A DNA stretch of 64,000 bases from Nelumbo lutea (GCA_022828595.1 JAKGHH010000005.1:53935655-53999654); one strand, 5' to 3'. Positions 1-11,815 are shown, counted from the stretch's first letter. Notes: generated from the letters alone by a model not told the origin. A program made the numbers and translations.

Positions 1-294
1 TATATTTAAATTTATTAATAAAAGAATGAGGGCAAATAGGATAATCAGTTTTCAGTATTAAATGAGTTGAAAAGAGATAATTTAAAGATATTCAATGCAT
101 TCAATTCTCTCTCATTAAGTCCAACATTTAAGTTATTAACTTGCATTCATGTTCATTGAATCATATATTTAAGTCAGTTTTGTTTCTTCTCATCATTAAG
201 TTCTATTAATTGAATCCATACTTAATAATTTAATAATTCCAATAACATGAAAGCTCATACTTTTAAGATCTACCTATCAAAAATAGTATTTTTA
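1..294. other. AT-rich intergenic DNA, no gene seen
   Basis: This stretch is strongly AT-rich with no open frame of note and no recognised motif. It leads into the decayed tandem array that follows. Confidence 0.6.
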
Positions 295-1193
295 TCTATG
301 TGGTGGTAAGAAATTAAATCATTTTGGGTCAAATGGGTTAACCCATGTTGCCGCGATTAAATAATAAAATAAATAAATAAATAAAATAAAATAATAGAAA
401 TTTAAATAAATTGGAAACATTTTTAACATACATATTAAATAATAATAATTATGATAAATAAGAAATGTTTTTACTAATGATGGAAATGGAATGTAAAATT
501 TAATATCAATTGGAAATAAAATTATTTTTCTATTCACTCTCATTAAATCCTATATTTAGGATATGTTTTTCACCATTAATTCTTGTAATTAAATCTATAA
601 TATTAATTTTAATAGTATAAAAATAAATATTTTGAAAATTAATTTGAAAACAAAACCATTTTCTTCCCTCCCAGTGGTGGGCAAAAAATTCAACCATTTG
701 GGGTCAAATGGATTCATAAATAATGTCATAGTTAAATAATAAAAATTAAAATAAATAACTAAAAAATGTAAGAAATATTTTTATTAATGGTGAAAATGGA
801 ATGCCAAATTTAAAATCCACCTATAAATGAAATCATGTCATAATCAATTAATAAAATTTTGAATAATATCAAATATAAAGAATCACAAAAATACTAGAAA
901 AAGATAAAGAAAATTTTGGGCACATATCTAGTGTTATATATTTATAAAAAAAATATTGGGTACATATCTAATATCATGCATTCATTATGTTGAACAAAAA
1001 ATAAGTTTTATACATAAGAAATAATTTTTCAATGATGGAAATGTAATACAAAAATTTAATGTCAACACTGAAATCAAATATTTTTTTAGAAGGTGGGTTA
1101 GTGTATTGAGTCAAATGATACCATAGACAAACAAAAATTAACTGTGACAAATAAAAATATTTTTTATAAAGTAAATGAAATATAAAATTTAAA

Positions 1194-1977
1194 GGAAAAA
1201 TTATAGTCAAAGTCGGTTGTACATTTAAAATTAGGTTGCAGGTTCGTTCAGAAATCAATAAAACTCTAACAACCAACTCTATATTTCAAATTATAAAAAT
1301 CCCCACCATGTCATCAGAGGCTTATGTAGTTGTTGCCAACATGAGACTCTTACTCCATGTTGGAATACAACAAAAAGCCTATACCTAAAATATGTTTTCA
1401 GTTTCTCTCTCACTGCCTCTGCCTCTCGATCTCCCTCCTCTCTCACTCTCACAGTCATCTCTCAATCTCCCGCTCCCTCTATTTCGCCCACTCTTCCAGC
1501 TTCGGTCTGTAGCTAAATCAAAACCTCTCTCTTATTTCTCATTCTTCTCCCTCACTCTCCCTCTTGGTTAATATCTCATTTTCTCTCCCTCAACCTCTAT
1601 CATTCTCCAATTGGTGTAAATTACATAACCAAGAGTTTTTTCTAAATTTTTATCAAATAGGTGTAATGATTTTTGAACCATACCAAGTTGGTCTCATGTT
1701 TTTTTTTTTATGCAATCTAATTAGTACCACATAATTGTGTAAGAAAATAATAACAAAAAAAAAATGCGAGAGGGAGTGGGAGAAAAACTGAAAGAGTGAT
1801 AGAAATTAAGGGAGAATGAGAGATTGACTGAGAACGAAAATGAGAGAGATTGAGGGAGAATAATAGGTAGAGAGAGAATGAAAGAAATTAATATAGAGAA
1901 CGTAAGTATAGAAACTAAAAACCATTTTTATTTTTTTTCAAATCACACAATTGTTGAACAAATAAAAATGAGTGTGA

Positions 1978-2032
<55 letters not shown>

Positions 2033-2275
2033 TAAAAACCCTTTTTTTTTATTTTTCAATCACCCAATATTAAAGGGCAATTTTGGTATAAGCTTTTTGT
2101 TGTGTTCAATATAGATTAAAAGTCCCATTTTGGCAACAACCACATAAGCCTTTGATGACATGGTGAGGGTTTTTATAACTTGAAATGTAGAGTCGGTTGT
2201 TAGAGTTTTGTTGATTTATAGGCAAATTTGTAACCTAATTTTAAATGTACAATCAACTCTAACTATAATTTTCCC
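1194..2275. mobile_element. Foldback DNA transposon, Mutator-like non-autonomous element
   Basis: The two ends are long imperfect inverted repeats, 1194-1390 and 2081-2275, matching along almost their full ~195 bp. The outer ends read GGAAAAATTATAGT and, in reverse complement, GGGAAAATTATAGT. Flanking bases are AAATTTAAA on the left and TAATTTAAA on the right, a 9-bp duplication with one mismatch, as expected for Mutator-like elements. The interior has no credible ORF. Its left half (1400-1600) is CT-rich and its right half (1760-2030) is GA-rich, so the whole element could fold back. It sits inside one unit of the surrounding tandem array. The class assignment rests on TIR and TSD length only. 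Confidence 0.75.
1980..2029 (+). repeat. (GA)n microsatellite
   Basis: About 25 uninterrupted GA repeats in the right half of the foldback transposon. The reading frame through it (RERERE) is not a real gene. Confidence 0.95.
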
Positions 2276-2493
2276 TAATTTAAAACTAATCATCAAACTT
2301 TTCAAAGAAAGTAATGGTATCATAATTGAATAATAAATATTTAAGAAAAGATAGAACACCAAAAATGAAAATGTACATAATTTTGTTGAAAACACTTGAG
2401 AACATTTATGATGGTATATATTCATCATATGAAATAAAAATAATTTTTAAAATAAAAGTTATTTTTATTTATGATAAAAATACAATGCAAAAT

Positions 2494-2494
<1 letters not shown>

Positions 2495-2540
<46 letters not shown>

Positions 2541-2541
2541 T
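2495..2541 (+). repeat. (TAA)n microsatellite
   Basis: About 15 perfect TAA repeats at the end of one unit of the AT-rich tandem array. Confidence 0.95.
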
Positions 2542-3640
2542 GTTATTTGCTACAAGCATTTAAGCTTATTTTTAATCATATCATTACTTTTGTTAATAAT
2601 TTCTATCTTAACTATAGTATATCTAAAATTCAAGTAATTAATATGAAGAAGAATTTCCCACCTACAACACATGTGCTTAATTACTAGTACAATGGAAATG
2701 CTAAAATGATGTTTCTTCTAAAGTGAGTTTCACATAACCCAAAATAAGAAAAAGTACAAAATATTTTTACCTAATAAGCCTACCAAACAAGTTGCAATTA
2801 CAATCACTTACGATGTGGTGCTTATGTATCATTGAAATGAAATAACAATACACATAACACCATGTTACCAAACACTCACAACAAAACTCCAAGCGATCAA
2901 TAGAGATTGTGAGTATTTAGTTAATCTTACTCTAGAGTTCATATTTGCTTAGTTGTACTCATAGTTTCACTATTGGACAACTTTGTGATAATAGAAAGGA
3001 ATAGGTTTTATCTATATGGATGGTGGGTAAATGATTTAACCATTTGGGAGAAAATGAGTTAACACATGATACTATAATTAAATAATAAATAAATAAAAAT
3101 AAAATATAAATTTTTTACAAATATAAAAATTTATAAAAACAGTTTATCCATACCTCTAATATTGTATATTCATCATCTTATTTAGGTAACAACACAATAG
3201 TCAACTCTCTAGGTCATATATATAGGTCGGCCCATGATGTCATGAATAAATAATATTTTTTTAAAAAGTTAGAGAGATAAAATTTGTTAAAAACACAAAA
3301 GTTTTGTAGAAAAATTTAGGTACATCTCTAACATTATGAATTTATTACTTTGAACAAAAGTAAGTGTGGTAAATGAGAATTGTTTTTAAATGTTGAAAAT
3401 AAAATAAAGAATTAAAACTAACTCAAACACAAAATTGTTTTCCATTTAAGTGGTGGGTTAGCAATCCAACTGTTTAGGTAAAATGGGTAAACCAATGATG
3501 TCATATTTGAATACAAAGTATTACAAGAAAAATTGATACATTTAAAATATTATATATTTGTCATATTAAATAAAGATAAGTGTGATAAACAATAATTGTT
3601 TTTATAACTAATGATGGAAATGGATTAGAAAATTTTAACG

Positions 3641-3765
3641 AAAAAGTATGGACAAGCTTAATGTAGATTTCTGATTTCCATTGCAGAGCTATAAGCATTC
3701 AAAATGTCGACAACCCACACTCTATGCACCAACTCCCGCCCATGAATTGACGTCAATTTTGAGTT
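3641..3765 (+). repeat. Relic related to the 60-bp-repeat family at 13 kb
   Basis: The text from 'gaaaaagtatggacaagctt' to 'cataagcattc' and on to 'gaattgacgtcaatt' matches, with mismatches, 12958-13045 just before and inside the 60-bp tandem repeats. Here only one monomer-like piece is present. It shows that the family is dispersed rather than confined to the duplicated region. Confidence 0.55.
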
Positions 3766-4264
3766 GGCACCTACCCCAACAATACGTTGGGCCTACAAAT
3801 TCTGACTTGGGGCTGAACCATCATTCCCCCAAATTTTAAAACCACCCAAAAAATGATATCATTTTCTCTTTCAAGTCAAATGTGTCAATCAATGATGTCA
3901 TAATAGTATAATAAAAACTTAAAAATAAATATAAATAGAAACTATAAAAAAATTCAAAAAATTGTGCACATCCCTAATATTATATATCATGTTAAATAAA
4001 CATAAATATAAAATGTAAGAAGTATTTTTGTTGACAATTGTAATGGAATAAAAAAATTTAAATCTACTAGCACACTAGGCTTTAATTATTTTCATGGGTT
4101 ATGAGAAGGAAATTGTTATAGTTCTTGGTATTTGAAATTGTCACATGTGTGCAATTAATAAACATACACATTTACTAGTATTTAAAATACACCATAGTTG
4201 GACTCATGAGTTGAATAAGATTAGATTTAATTTACGATTAAAAACATGGGAGAACATTCTAATT

Positions 4265-4745
4265 TAAAAATAAAGACTTATTTTTTAAGCCCAAATTTCT
4301 AGCTTTTTTCAATTGTTTATACAATAAGCACTTATTCATTTTTTCTTCCAAAAGTATCCTTAGTTGAATTTTAAAATACTACTTATAAAATGATCCCTAG
4401 TTGAATTTTATAAAAGTACTTTCATAAAAGTGTTTCCACAAAAGTGCTTTCATAGAAGTACTTCCATAAAAGTATAAAGGTAATTTAATAAAAGTACTTT
4501 CATAAGGTTATATTTTGAAATTTTGAAAAAAAATGAAGGACAAAATAGTCACAAATGCTTTTGAAGTGCTTATTAAAGAAAAAGACTACCAAATGCCCAA
4601 TATGACATAAGTGCTTGATTTTTAAAATAAGCACTTGAAAAAGTTGGGTGCCAAATGCGAAATAAGTGTTTATTCGAATAATCACTTGTTTTTAAGCATT
4701 TATTCAATAAGTACTTATTCTTAACATAATCACTTCCAAACATGA
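4265..4745. repeat. Palindrome-rich AT repeat, MITE-like
   Basis: From 4380 to 4505 there are short degenerate repeats of 'cataaaagtactttc', about 20-22 bp each. From 4540 to 4745 variants of 'aataagcacttatt' occur on both strands. Such AAGCACTT palindromes are common in plant hAT-like MITEs. I could not fix the ends or a target-site duplication. Confidence 0.4.
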
Positions 4746-5890
4746 CCTAAATTGACCAGAAACAAGCCAAATAAGACATATAATTAGTTGACCTAAAAAT
4801 AAGTTGGACTACTGGGTTACTAATATAAAGCAAGACAAGTGAAATATAAGTTAAAAAAACATAATTGTAATTTTTATATAGAAAAGATAGCAGTAAAAAT
4901 TAGTAACCTTATATGTATGGACATAATGATAATTGATTGTTAGTTATATGCATTTAAGGTCTATGTGAACACCATGTTACAAATGAAAATGTAACACCCT
5001 ATTTAGTTGGAATTATAATTGTAGAGTGCAAATAATAGGGCATATTTGATAAATATGACTAGCCAACACTTCATATAAGGAATATATTCTATTTTTTTCA
5101 ATCTCAATAACAGATATGAACAATTCAAAGATAAAATAAAGAATTAGATCGGAAGTTGAAAGAAGGCAAATGAATCAAGGGTAAAAGATGAATCAAGGAA
5201 GACTGTCTAATACATACGAACATGGTGATTGGTGAAACACAAGCAACTTCATACACATAGATGTGGTACGTGATTGGTGAGGTTGTCTGATATATGTATT
5301 TAGTTTTTTTATGGGCTCACCTTGTAAGGTCCATCACAACTAATCCACCCTTCTTCATAATATGGCATTCAAAGAAAATTTAACCAAATTAAAACACACA
5401 CCCAATATGGTAATAAAACATGAGAATAATTTGAAAGAAATTACTGCAAATAAAATAAGATAATGTAAAATTCACACAATATACTTGGCAAATAACAAAG
5501 TTTGGGAACAATTATTAGTTTTATATATAATTGTTGATTTGGTTTCAAAAACAATTTGTTTTTGTTTTTGTTTTTCCTTTGAAAAAAAAAAATAAACAGA
5601 GTTCCAAGAACTGTTTTTGTCTTTTTCCTAATGTGGTAAATCCAAAAACAAATAAAAACAAAAACATAAATGTTGGAAAACGCCCTCTAAGTTGTTCATT
5701 CAATCTCATGACAACCAGAATGAAATGTGGACGCCGTGGAGATTGGCATTGAGGGTTTCATGTAAGTTTGCAAACACAACGGGAAGTTCCCTCTGCCTTA
5801 ACAATTTATTTCCTGTTTATTTCAGTTATTCTTTTATCTCCCTCTATCTAGTCTAATCAGTTTTAACCTCTTCCTCCTCCACCCTTGATA
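4746..5890. other. Intergenic DNA, nothing recognised
   Basis: AT-rich sequence with short A and T runs. No coding signal or repeat family was recognised here. Confidence 0.5.
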
Positions 5891-6278
5891 AAGATAAAGA
5901 TTAATGTGGATGGAGCTCATAATCTCTCTCAGTCGGGACTGGGTATCATACTGAGAAATCACAAAGGGGAACTCTTGTTTGGAAGATCCATTACTGTTAG
6001 TCGAGCCTGATATCACAGAGGCTCGAGCCTTCCGAGCAGGTATTCAAATGGCAAAGGATTTGGAACTATCTCATATTTGGGTCGAAGGAGACTCAAAAGG
6101 TAGTAAACTCCCTGTTAGACGAATACCAGTGTATACCATGGCGTTTGTTCTCCGTTTTTCTGACTGCAGGGACCTCTTGAAGGACTTTCAGTCTTACATA
6201 GTCTCTTTCAGGCCTCGTACAGGCAACAAAGCCGCACACCTCCTTCAAAATTTGTGTGTACTAGTTCCAGAACTCTGA
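5891..6278 (+). pseudogene. LINE-type RNase H domain relic (RVT_3-like), frameshifted
   Basis: Frame 2 from about 5897 reads KINVDGAHN..GLGIILRNHKGE, the opening strand of a type-I RNase H as found at the C-terminus of plant LINEs. The reading then moves to the frame of 5979-6278, with EARAFRAGIQMAKDLEL, VEGDSK and RPRTGNKAAHLL, the middle and end of the same fold. The switch between about 5990 and 6010 is a frameshift, so the domain is broken. No reverse transcriptase precedes it. The stop is at 6278, less than 50 bp before the copia LTR. It could also be one of the short stand-alone RNase H-like plant genes, now dead. Confidence 0.75.
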
Positions 6279-6315
6279 CCTGATCTATTCCACCAGAGTT
6301 TCTCATGCCTGTACT

Positions 6316-6526
6316 GTTGAAAGATGTTAGTGAATAAAATGCCTATGGGCTCCCCCATAGGCATTTGAAACCGTTTTGATGGTAGGCTTATATAGCCGTC
6401 TACCATCAAAACGGCTTTTGAAATCGAAACCATTACCACCCAAACTAAATGTCCCATTATTGCCATTATGGGTACATAAGCATTGCACCACAATTATATG
6501 GCGTTTTTTAATGTAAAAACGTTACA
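6316..6526 (-). repeat. copia 3' LTR, about 211 bp
   Basis: In element orientation it starts TGTAACG directly after the purine tract and ends with CTTTCAACA, so it has TG...CA ends. It contains two palindromes, 6339-6364 and 6371-6414. The second has perfect 15-bp arms around the sequence GGCTATATAAGCC (read on the minus strand), a likely TATA box. The outer end at 6316 is my best estimate, because there is no second LTR to compare. Confidence 0.65.
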
Positions 6527-6538
6527 TTCTCCCACTTG
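6527..6538 (-). other. Polypurine tract of the copia element
   Basis: On the minus strand CAAGTGGGAGAA lies immediately before the LTR start TGTAACG. This is the usual plant copia arrangement for plus-strand priming. Confidence 0.75.
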
Positions 6539-6797
6539 GTGCAAATGTTAACTAATAACCTTCTTGAGAAACAAAATACACATAGGTCTTCTAAATGTGA
6601 GTAATATCAACTATGTATTACAATGCATTTTACTTCCCAAGTTCCTTATGTGGTAACAATATTTAATGAATAAACCTTATGTTTATTCTAGGTCCAGAAT
6701 AAAGCACATTTTCTCAAATAAATTAAAGTGCACACAAATATGAGAAAACATCTGAATACATAAGAGTTTCATTAATAATCTGAATGTATATATACAA

Positions 6798-8254
6798 TTA
6801 CAAAGTAGAAACAAGTCCCATTCTTTCTACATGATCCTTAAATTTCAATGGTGGCATGCCCTTAGTCAAATGATCAGTAATCATCAACTCACTGTTAATA
6901 TGTTTAATGACCACTTTCTTTTCTTTAACATGTTCTCTAATGGCTAAGTACTTAATGTCGATATGTTTGCTTTGACTCCCACTCTTATTATTCTTAGCCA
7001 AAAATGCAACAGCTGAGTTGTCGCAGAAAATCCTTAATGGCTTAGAAATAGAATCCATTATTTTAAGCCCAGAAATGAAACTCTTAAGCCATACACCATG
7101 CGAAGTAGCATCAAAACAGGAGACGAACTCGGCTTCCATAGTAGAAGTGGCAGTCAAAGTTTGCTTAACACTTCTCCATGAGACAGCTCCACCGACCATA
7201 ATGAAAATGTACCCGGACGTTGATTTACGAGAATCAACACAACTAGCAAAGTCAGCATCAGAATAGCCAACCACATCCAAGCTATTCGTCTGTCTATGCA
7301 TAAGCATGTAGTTTTTAGTTCCTTGGAGATACCTCATGACTTTCTTTGCAACTCTCCAGTGGTCTATACCTGGATTACTTTGATATTACCCTAACATCCC
7401 AACAACATATGCAATGTCAGGTCTCGTACAGACTTGAGCATACATAAGGCTCCCAACTACAGAAGCATATGGAATATTTTTCATGGATTCTCTCTCAAAG
7501 TCATTCTTCGGGCATTGGTTCAAACTCAACTTATCGCCCTGTACAATGGGAGCAACACTTGGTGTACAATCCTTCATCCGAAATTTCTCCAAAACCTTGT
7601 TGATATAGGTTTCTTGTGATAGACCTAAAACACCGCAAGATCTATCTCTATGGATCTTGATGCCAATGACATAAGATGCCTCACCCATACCTTTCATATC
7701 AAAGTTTTTAGAGAGGAATTGTTTCAGCTCATGCAGCATACCCTTATCATTAGTTGCAAGCAAAATATCATCTACATCTAAAACGAGAAAACAAATTTTA
7801 CTCCCACTGACCTTCTGGTATATACATTGATCCATGCGATTTTCAACAAAACTGAATGAAGAAATTACTTCATGGAATTTGAAATACCACTGACGGGAAG
7901 CTTGTTTTAAACCATATATGGATTTCTTAAGCTTACAAACCAAATGCTTGCCATCACTAGAAGAGAAACCTTCAGGTTTATCATGTAAACCTCATCTTCT
8001 AGATCACCATTAAGAAATGTTGTTTTCACATCAATTTGATGCAATTCAAGGTCGAAATGTGCAACTAATGCCAAAATAATATGAAGAGAATCGTTCTTAG
8101 ATACAGGAAAAAAGGTCTCTGTGTAATCGATTCCTTCTTTCTGAGTGAACCCCTTAGCAATGAGTCTCGCTTTGTATCTATCAATGTTGCCTAATGAATA
8201 TCTTTTGGTCTTAAAGACCCATTTACAGCCAATGGCCTTCGCCCCATTAGGCAA
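6798..8254 (-). pseudogene. copia reverse transcriptase and RNase H, broken
   Basis: The N-terminal part (8254 down to 7907) has WVFKTKR, DRYKARLIAKGF and LHQIDVKTTFLNGDL, the copia RT fingers and palm. The frame shifts near 7910-7943 and resumes with KLKKSIYGLKQASRQWY. The catalytic box, normally YVDD, reads DVDD here (LVLDVDDILLATND, near 7780). A TAA stop at 7386-7388 interrupts the frame before YQSNPG and MRYLQGTKNYM. The RNase H part has GYSDADFA, SRKSTSGY, SWRSVKQ and STMEAEF and ends at 6798. The altered catalytic residue, the stop and the frameshift each argue against activity. Confidence 0.9.
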
Positions 8255-8266
8255 CTCTACAAGATT

Positions 8267-9322
8267 CTAGACTCCATTGCTCTTCATGGAATTCATTTCT
8301 TCCTTCATAACATCATGCCACGAATCAGACTCTTTGCAACTCATGGCTTGTGAAAACGTTTCAGGATCATTTTCGGCTCCAATGTCAGATTCTTGTAGAT
8401 ACACTATATAACCACTAGGAACTACTGATTTTCTTTCATGAGTAGATCGTCTTAATATTGGACCATCTTCTCCCTGAGAAACTTGTGGTTCAACTATTTG
8501 TTCAGGAACTTGAGGTAATTCCTGAACTGATTGATCCATTAGAAGATTCTCAGCAACTTGTGGAACTTCAGCAATTGGCTCTTCAACATTTATTTGAACT
8601 TGAGGAGTGCTATGAACTATTACCAATCTATCTGAAAACGTGGAAGATTGAGTTTCTATATGATAATGATCAAGATTTAAGTCCTTGAACTAATCCCTCC
8701 CACTAATCATGTGATTTTCAAGAAACTTGGCGTTTCTTGATTCCACAATCCTAGTAGAGTGAGATGGACAGTAAAATCTATAACCCTTAGATGTTTTAGC
8801 ATAGCCGATGAAAAAACTACTAATCGTCCTTGGGTCCAGCTTTTTTTCTTGTGGGCTATATATTCTTACCTCAGATGGACATCCCTAAACACGCATATGT
8901 TGCAAACTCGGTTTCCAACCTTTCCATAATTCAAAAGGTGTTTTTGGAACAACCTTGGTTGGAACACATTTTAATATATACATAACTGTCTTTAGTGCTT
9001 TGGTCCACAAAAATTTAGGAAGATTGGAGTTATTAAGCATACTCCTCACCATGTTTATCAGTTTTCGGTTCCTTCTTTCTGCAACACCATTCTGGTTCGG
9101 AGATTCAGGAATAGTGTGTGGGGCAAAAATCCCATGTTCTTGAAGAAACTTGGCAAAAGGATCAGGTGCTTGTTCACTCTCAGTGTACTTACCATAATAT
9201 TCACCACCTCTGTCAGATCCCACTATTTGTATTTTCTTCTCAGATTGGTTCTCTACTTCAGCCTTGAAGACTTTGAAGACATCCAATGCTTCATGCTTGT
9301 TATGAAACAAATACACATACAT
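8267..9322 (-). pseudogene. copia integrase and linker, broken
   Basis: The integrase core runs from 9322 to 8885, with SDRGGEYY and [14 protein letters not shown], the second aspartate and the glutamate of the D,D(35)E site. A stop at 8885 is followed in the same direction by GCPSEVRIYSPQEKKLDPRT and KGYRFYCPSH, the usual downstream part. The linker from 8626 to 8267 has LRRSTHERKS and WHDVMKEEMNSM, which normally leads into RT. Stops at 8267 and near 8690 separate the pieces. The assignment is firm from motif order; function is lost. Confidence 0.85.
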
Positions 9323-10040
9323 GTATCATGAGTAATCATCGATAAAGGTGATGAAATATTTCTGACCGGGCATATCCATGTCTGGACAGCATATGTCAGT
9401 ATATATGATTTCTAATATGTTTGAACTTCTTTTGGCACTCTTCTTAGACTTGTTTGTTTGCTTACCCGTGATGCAGTCTACACAAGTCTCGAAATTAGTT
9501 TAATCAAGAGTACTAAGTACTCCGTCATTTACTAATCTCTTAATTCTATCTATAGAGATGTGACCTAACTTTGGTGCCATAACATAGAAGAGTCCTCATT
9601 AATATTACACCTCTTAGTGCCAGTATGAACATACATTGAACTATTAGTAGCATCATTTTGTAAGTAAATACGATTAAGACCATCAGATAAAATGCCATTT
9701 CCATCACAACTTGGTTTATGAAATAAACTAAAAGAGTTGTCTTTAAAAGTAAAGGGAAAACCAAATGGCACAAGTCTCGAAATAGAAATCAAGTTTCGTG
9801 AGAAACTTGGTACATAAAAGGTCATTTCTAAAATTAACAAAACCACTACTTAAAGTTAGGGTTCATGTTCCTATAGCCTCCACATGCGAGCCCATCTTGT
9901 TGCTTGAGAAGATGCTCAGCTCACTTCCCACTAGCTTCCTTAGGTTTTGCATATCCTGCAAAGAGTTTGCAATATGGATTGTAGAACCAGAATCAATCCA
10001 TCAGGTGTTAATATTAACATTAACCATATTAGATTCATAA
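9323..10040 (-). pseudogene. copia protease and gag-pre-integrase region, broken
   Basis: Downstream of gag the minus strand reads WIDSGSTIHIAN around 9980, an aspartic protease site of the DSG type. It is followed by LYVPSFSRNLISISRL (near 9800) and DSSMLWHQS near 9565-9580, the gag-pre-integrase region. Stop codons interrupt the stretch between 9340 and 9560. The overall order gag, protease, integrase is intact. Confidence 0.8.
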
Positions 10041-10790
10041 CAAACAAATGAAGATAGATTACCTTTCTTCTCAAGCCACTTCTTAAACTTGGCATAGTCT
10101 TTCTTTACGTGTCCCTTCTTTTTATAGAAGAAACACTTATTCTCCTTCTTAATATCAGCTTGGGGTAGTATTTTACCTTTCCACTTCTGATTAGCCTTAG
10201 AAGTGGTGGCCTGAGATTTGTTAACTTTGTTCTTCCCGTTGACCGTGGCCAGCATTGCACTTTCACCCAATTCCATCACAAGCCTCTCATATTCTTTAAC
10301 ACACATGGTCATTAATTCATTAATGGACCATTTATGCTTATGTGTGTTATAAGAGATCTTAAAAGGTTCGTACTGTTGTGGAAGGGTGTTCAAAATGAAA
10401 TGCACCAGGAAGGACTTTGACATATCTACCTCAATTTTTTTCAGTTGAGCCGCTATGTTCCACATTTGCATAATGTGTTCACGCACACTCTTAACAATTG
10501 TGAGACGGAGAGAAGAGAATTTCATGATTAGGGTGCTTGCCAAGGCCTTCTCTGAAGTGACAAATTGATCATAAATGACTTTCAGCAAGTCGCGGACTTT
10601 GTCATACTATTTGACAGAACTACGAATACTAGCAATAATTTTTGTCTTGATAAACACTACGCTGAGCTGATTGGATCTCTCCCATCACTCATATAGCGCA
10701 ATTTCAACAGGAGTACTTTGTTCAGTTACAGCTAGTGGTTCGTCTTTCCTTGTAGCATAATCCATGTCCATCCACCCTAAATGAAGGAGA
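10001..10790 (-). pseudogene. copia gag (UBN2-type), with stop codons
   Basis: Starting near 10766 the frame reads MDMDYATRKDEP, then WERSNQLSVVFIKTKI and YDKVRDLLKVIYDQF. Stops interrupt it twice before an open part, 10588-10001. That part includes SEKALASTLIMKFSSLRLT and ends with a zinc-knuckle region, CFFYKKKGHVKKDYAKF. In the knuckle the second and last cysteines of CCHC are replaced by F and Y, so nucleic-acid binding would be impaired. The family identity is clear from the UBN2-like body. Confidence 0.85.
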
Positions 10791-11815
10791 ATCCTTTCCT
10801 TCTATATCTTATAGTTGCCATCCCGAAGTTCAAGAATGTCAGGACGCATATCAGAATAGGTAGTAGGTTGAGATACTGTAAAAAGTCCAAATGCTTATGT
10901 CAGAATTTGAGGCTTACAAAACTTAATTGCATGTTTACCAATGTAAAACATGCACAAAATTAAATCTAATGACATAAAAATTGCCTATGGCTAAATTTTT
11001 ATTCAAATAGATCAATATGTCTTTACAATAAAAATGTCAAATTATTTATTTTTTGAGTACTTTATGAAATAATTTGATTTTCTATTCTCAATGATAAAAC
11101 TACTAAACTATATTCCAGTTCATAATCCCTATGGGTAAATTATGAAAATAATCTGGTATTTTATCCTAATTAATTATATAAATATAAAAAAATTTCCTGT
11201 GGGATAAATTTTATTATATCAATTATAATTAATCACAATTTTATGTGATATTAACTTAATATATAATTTTAATTAATTGAAGATGTTGTGGCTACTCTCC
11301 AATTAATAAAAAATTATATTGATCACTAGACAATTTTACTTATAGTGTTCCAGGCTCTACTTAATGCCTAAGAACTATTATTCCTTATGTGATAAGCATT
11401 TACCATGAATAATCAGATAATTCATGCATAAACTTAATTTGAGCAATATAATAAAAATGCCCCAAAAAATAATTGCTTATGTGCTAAAATAACTTAAACT
11501 AAAATTGCATGCATAAAATAAAATTATACATACATATTCACAAAATTTAGGCACATATATAAAACTAAACAGCAAAAGTGTTATTTTCAGGTAACTACCA
11601 ACATATTGTAGCCTAAAACTAAAATTATTTATGCACTAAAAACATTTAATAGCATGCATAATGAAAAATTAAAATTATACATGCACAGAATATAGTTGTT
11701 AGCATATAAACAAGGTGCACATTACAAATGTTTTAATAATATTTTTTTTAATACCCAAAACAAAACAAGGCAAATAGAGAAGAGTGTAGGATCTTCGGTA
11801 CAGCCGTCCATCTAC
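10791..11815 (-). other. AT-rich leader of the copia element
   Basis: No ORF of note. The stretch has loosely repeated phrases such as 'cctatgggtaaatt', 'cctgtgggataaatt', 'ccttatgtgataag' and 'gcatgcataa'. I read it as the untranslated leader between a lost 5' LTR and gag. The similarity to the flanking repeat begins only after about 11815. Confidence 0.5.

Larger units (their letters stand above)
295..4075 (+). repeat. Decayed tandem array of ~350-430 bp AT-rich units
   Basis: A recurring pair of phrases marks each unit. The first resembles 'gtggtgggtaa..caaccatttgggtcaaatggg' followed by 'atgatgtcataattaaataataaa'; it is seen near 300, 670, 1090, 3020, 3455 and 3860. The second, like 'aatgatggaaatggaatgcaaaattta', is seen near 470, 785, 1035, 2470, 3395, 3610 and 4030. 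Between them lies 'cctctaatattatatattcatcat'. Order and spacing are kept, so I read this as about seven or eight diverged tandem units. One unit is split by the foldback element at 1194-2275. The units are too diverged to be a young satellite. The origin is unknown. Confidence 0.65.
6316..11815 (-). mobile_element. Ty1/copia retrotransposon lacking its 5' LTR
   Basis: Reading on the minus strand the order is gag, protease, integrase, reverse transcriptase, RNase H, then a purine tract and a 3' LTR, which defines Ty1/copia. The 3' LTR (6316-6526) and PPT are clear. I find no second copy of that LTR and no TGGTATCAGAGC-type primer site upstream of gag. The AT-rich leader simply gives way near 11815 to an unrelated repeat, so the 5' end is missing. 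The coding region carries several stops and frameshifts, so the element is dead. Confidence 0.85.

Noticed and set aside
1878..2114. Open frame with a long Arg-Glu repeat
   Set aside because: It is the translation of a GA microsatellite inside a foldback transposon and has no other coding support.
2326..2637. 103-codon frame with an Ile tract
   Set aside because: The Ile run is the TAA/ATA microsatellite; the rest is AT-rich array sequence.
7018..7266. Plus-strand frame over the copia RNase H
   Set aside because: It is a shadow of the minus-strand pol gene, as are the other plus-strand frames between 7.4 and 9.4 kb.
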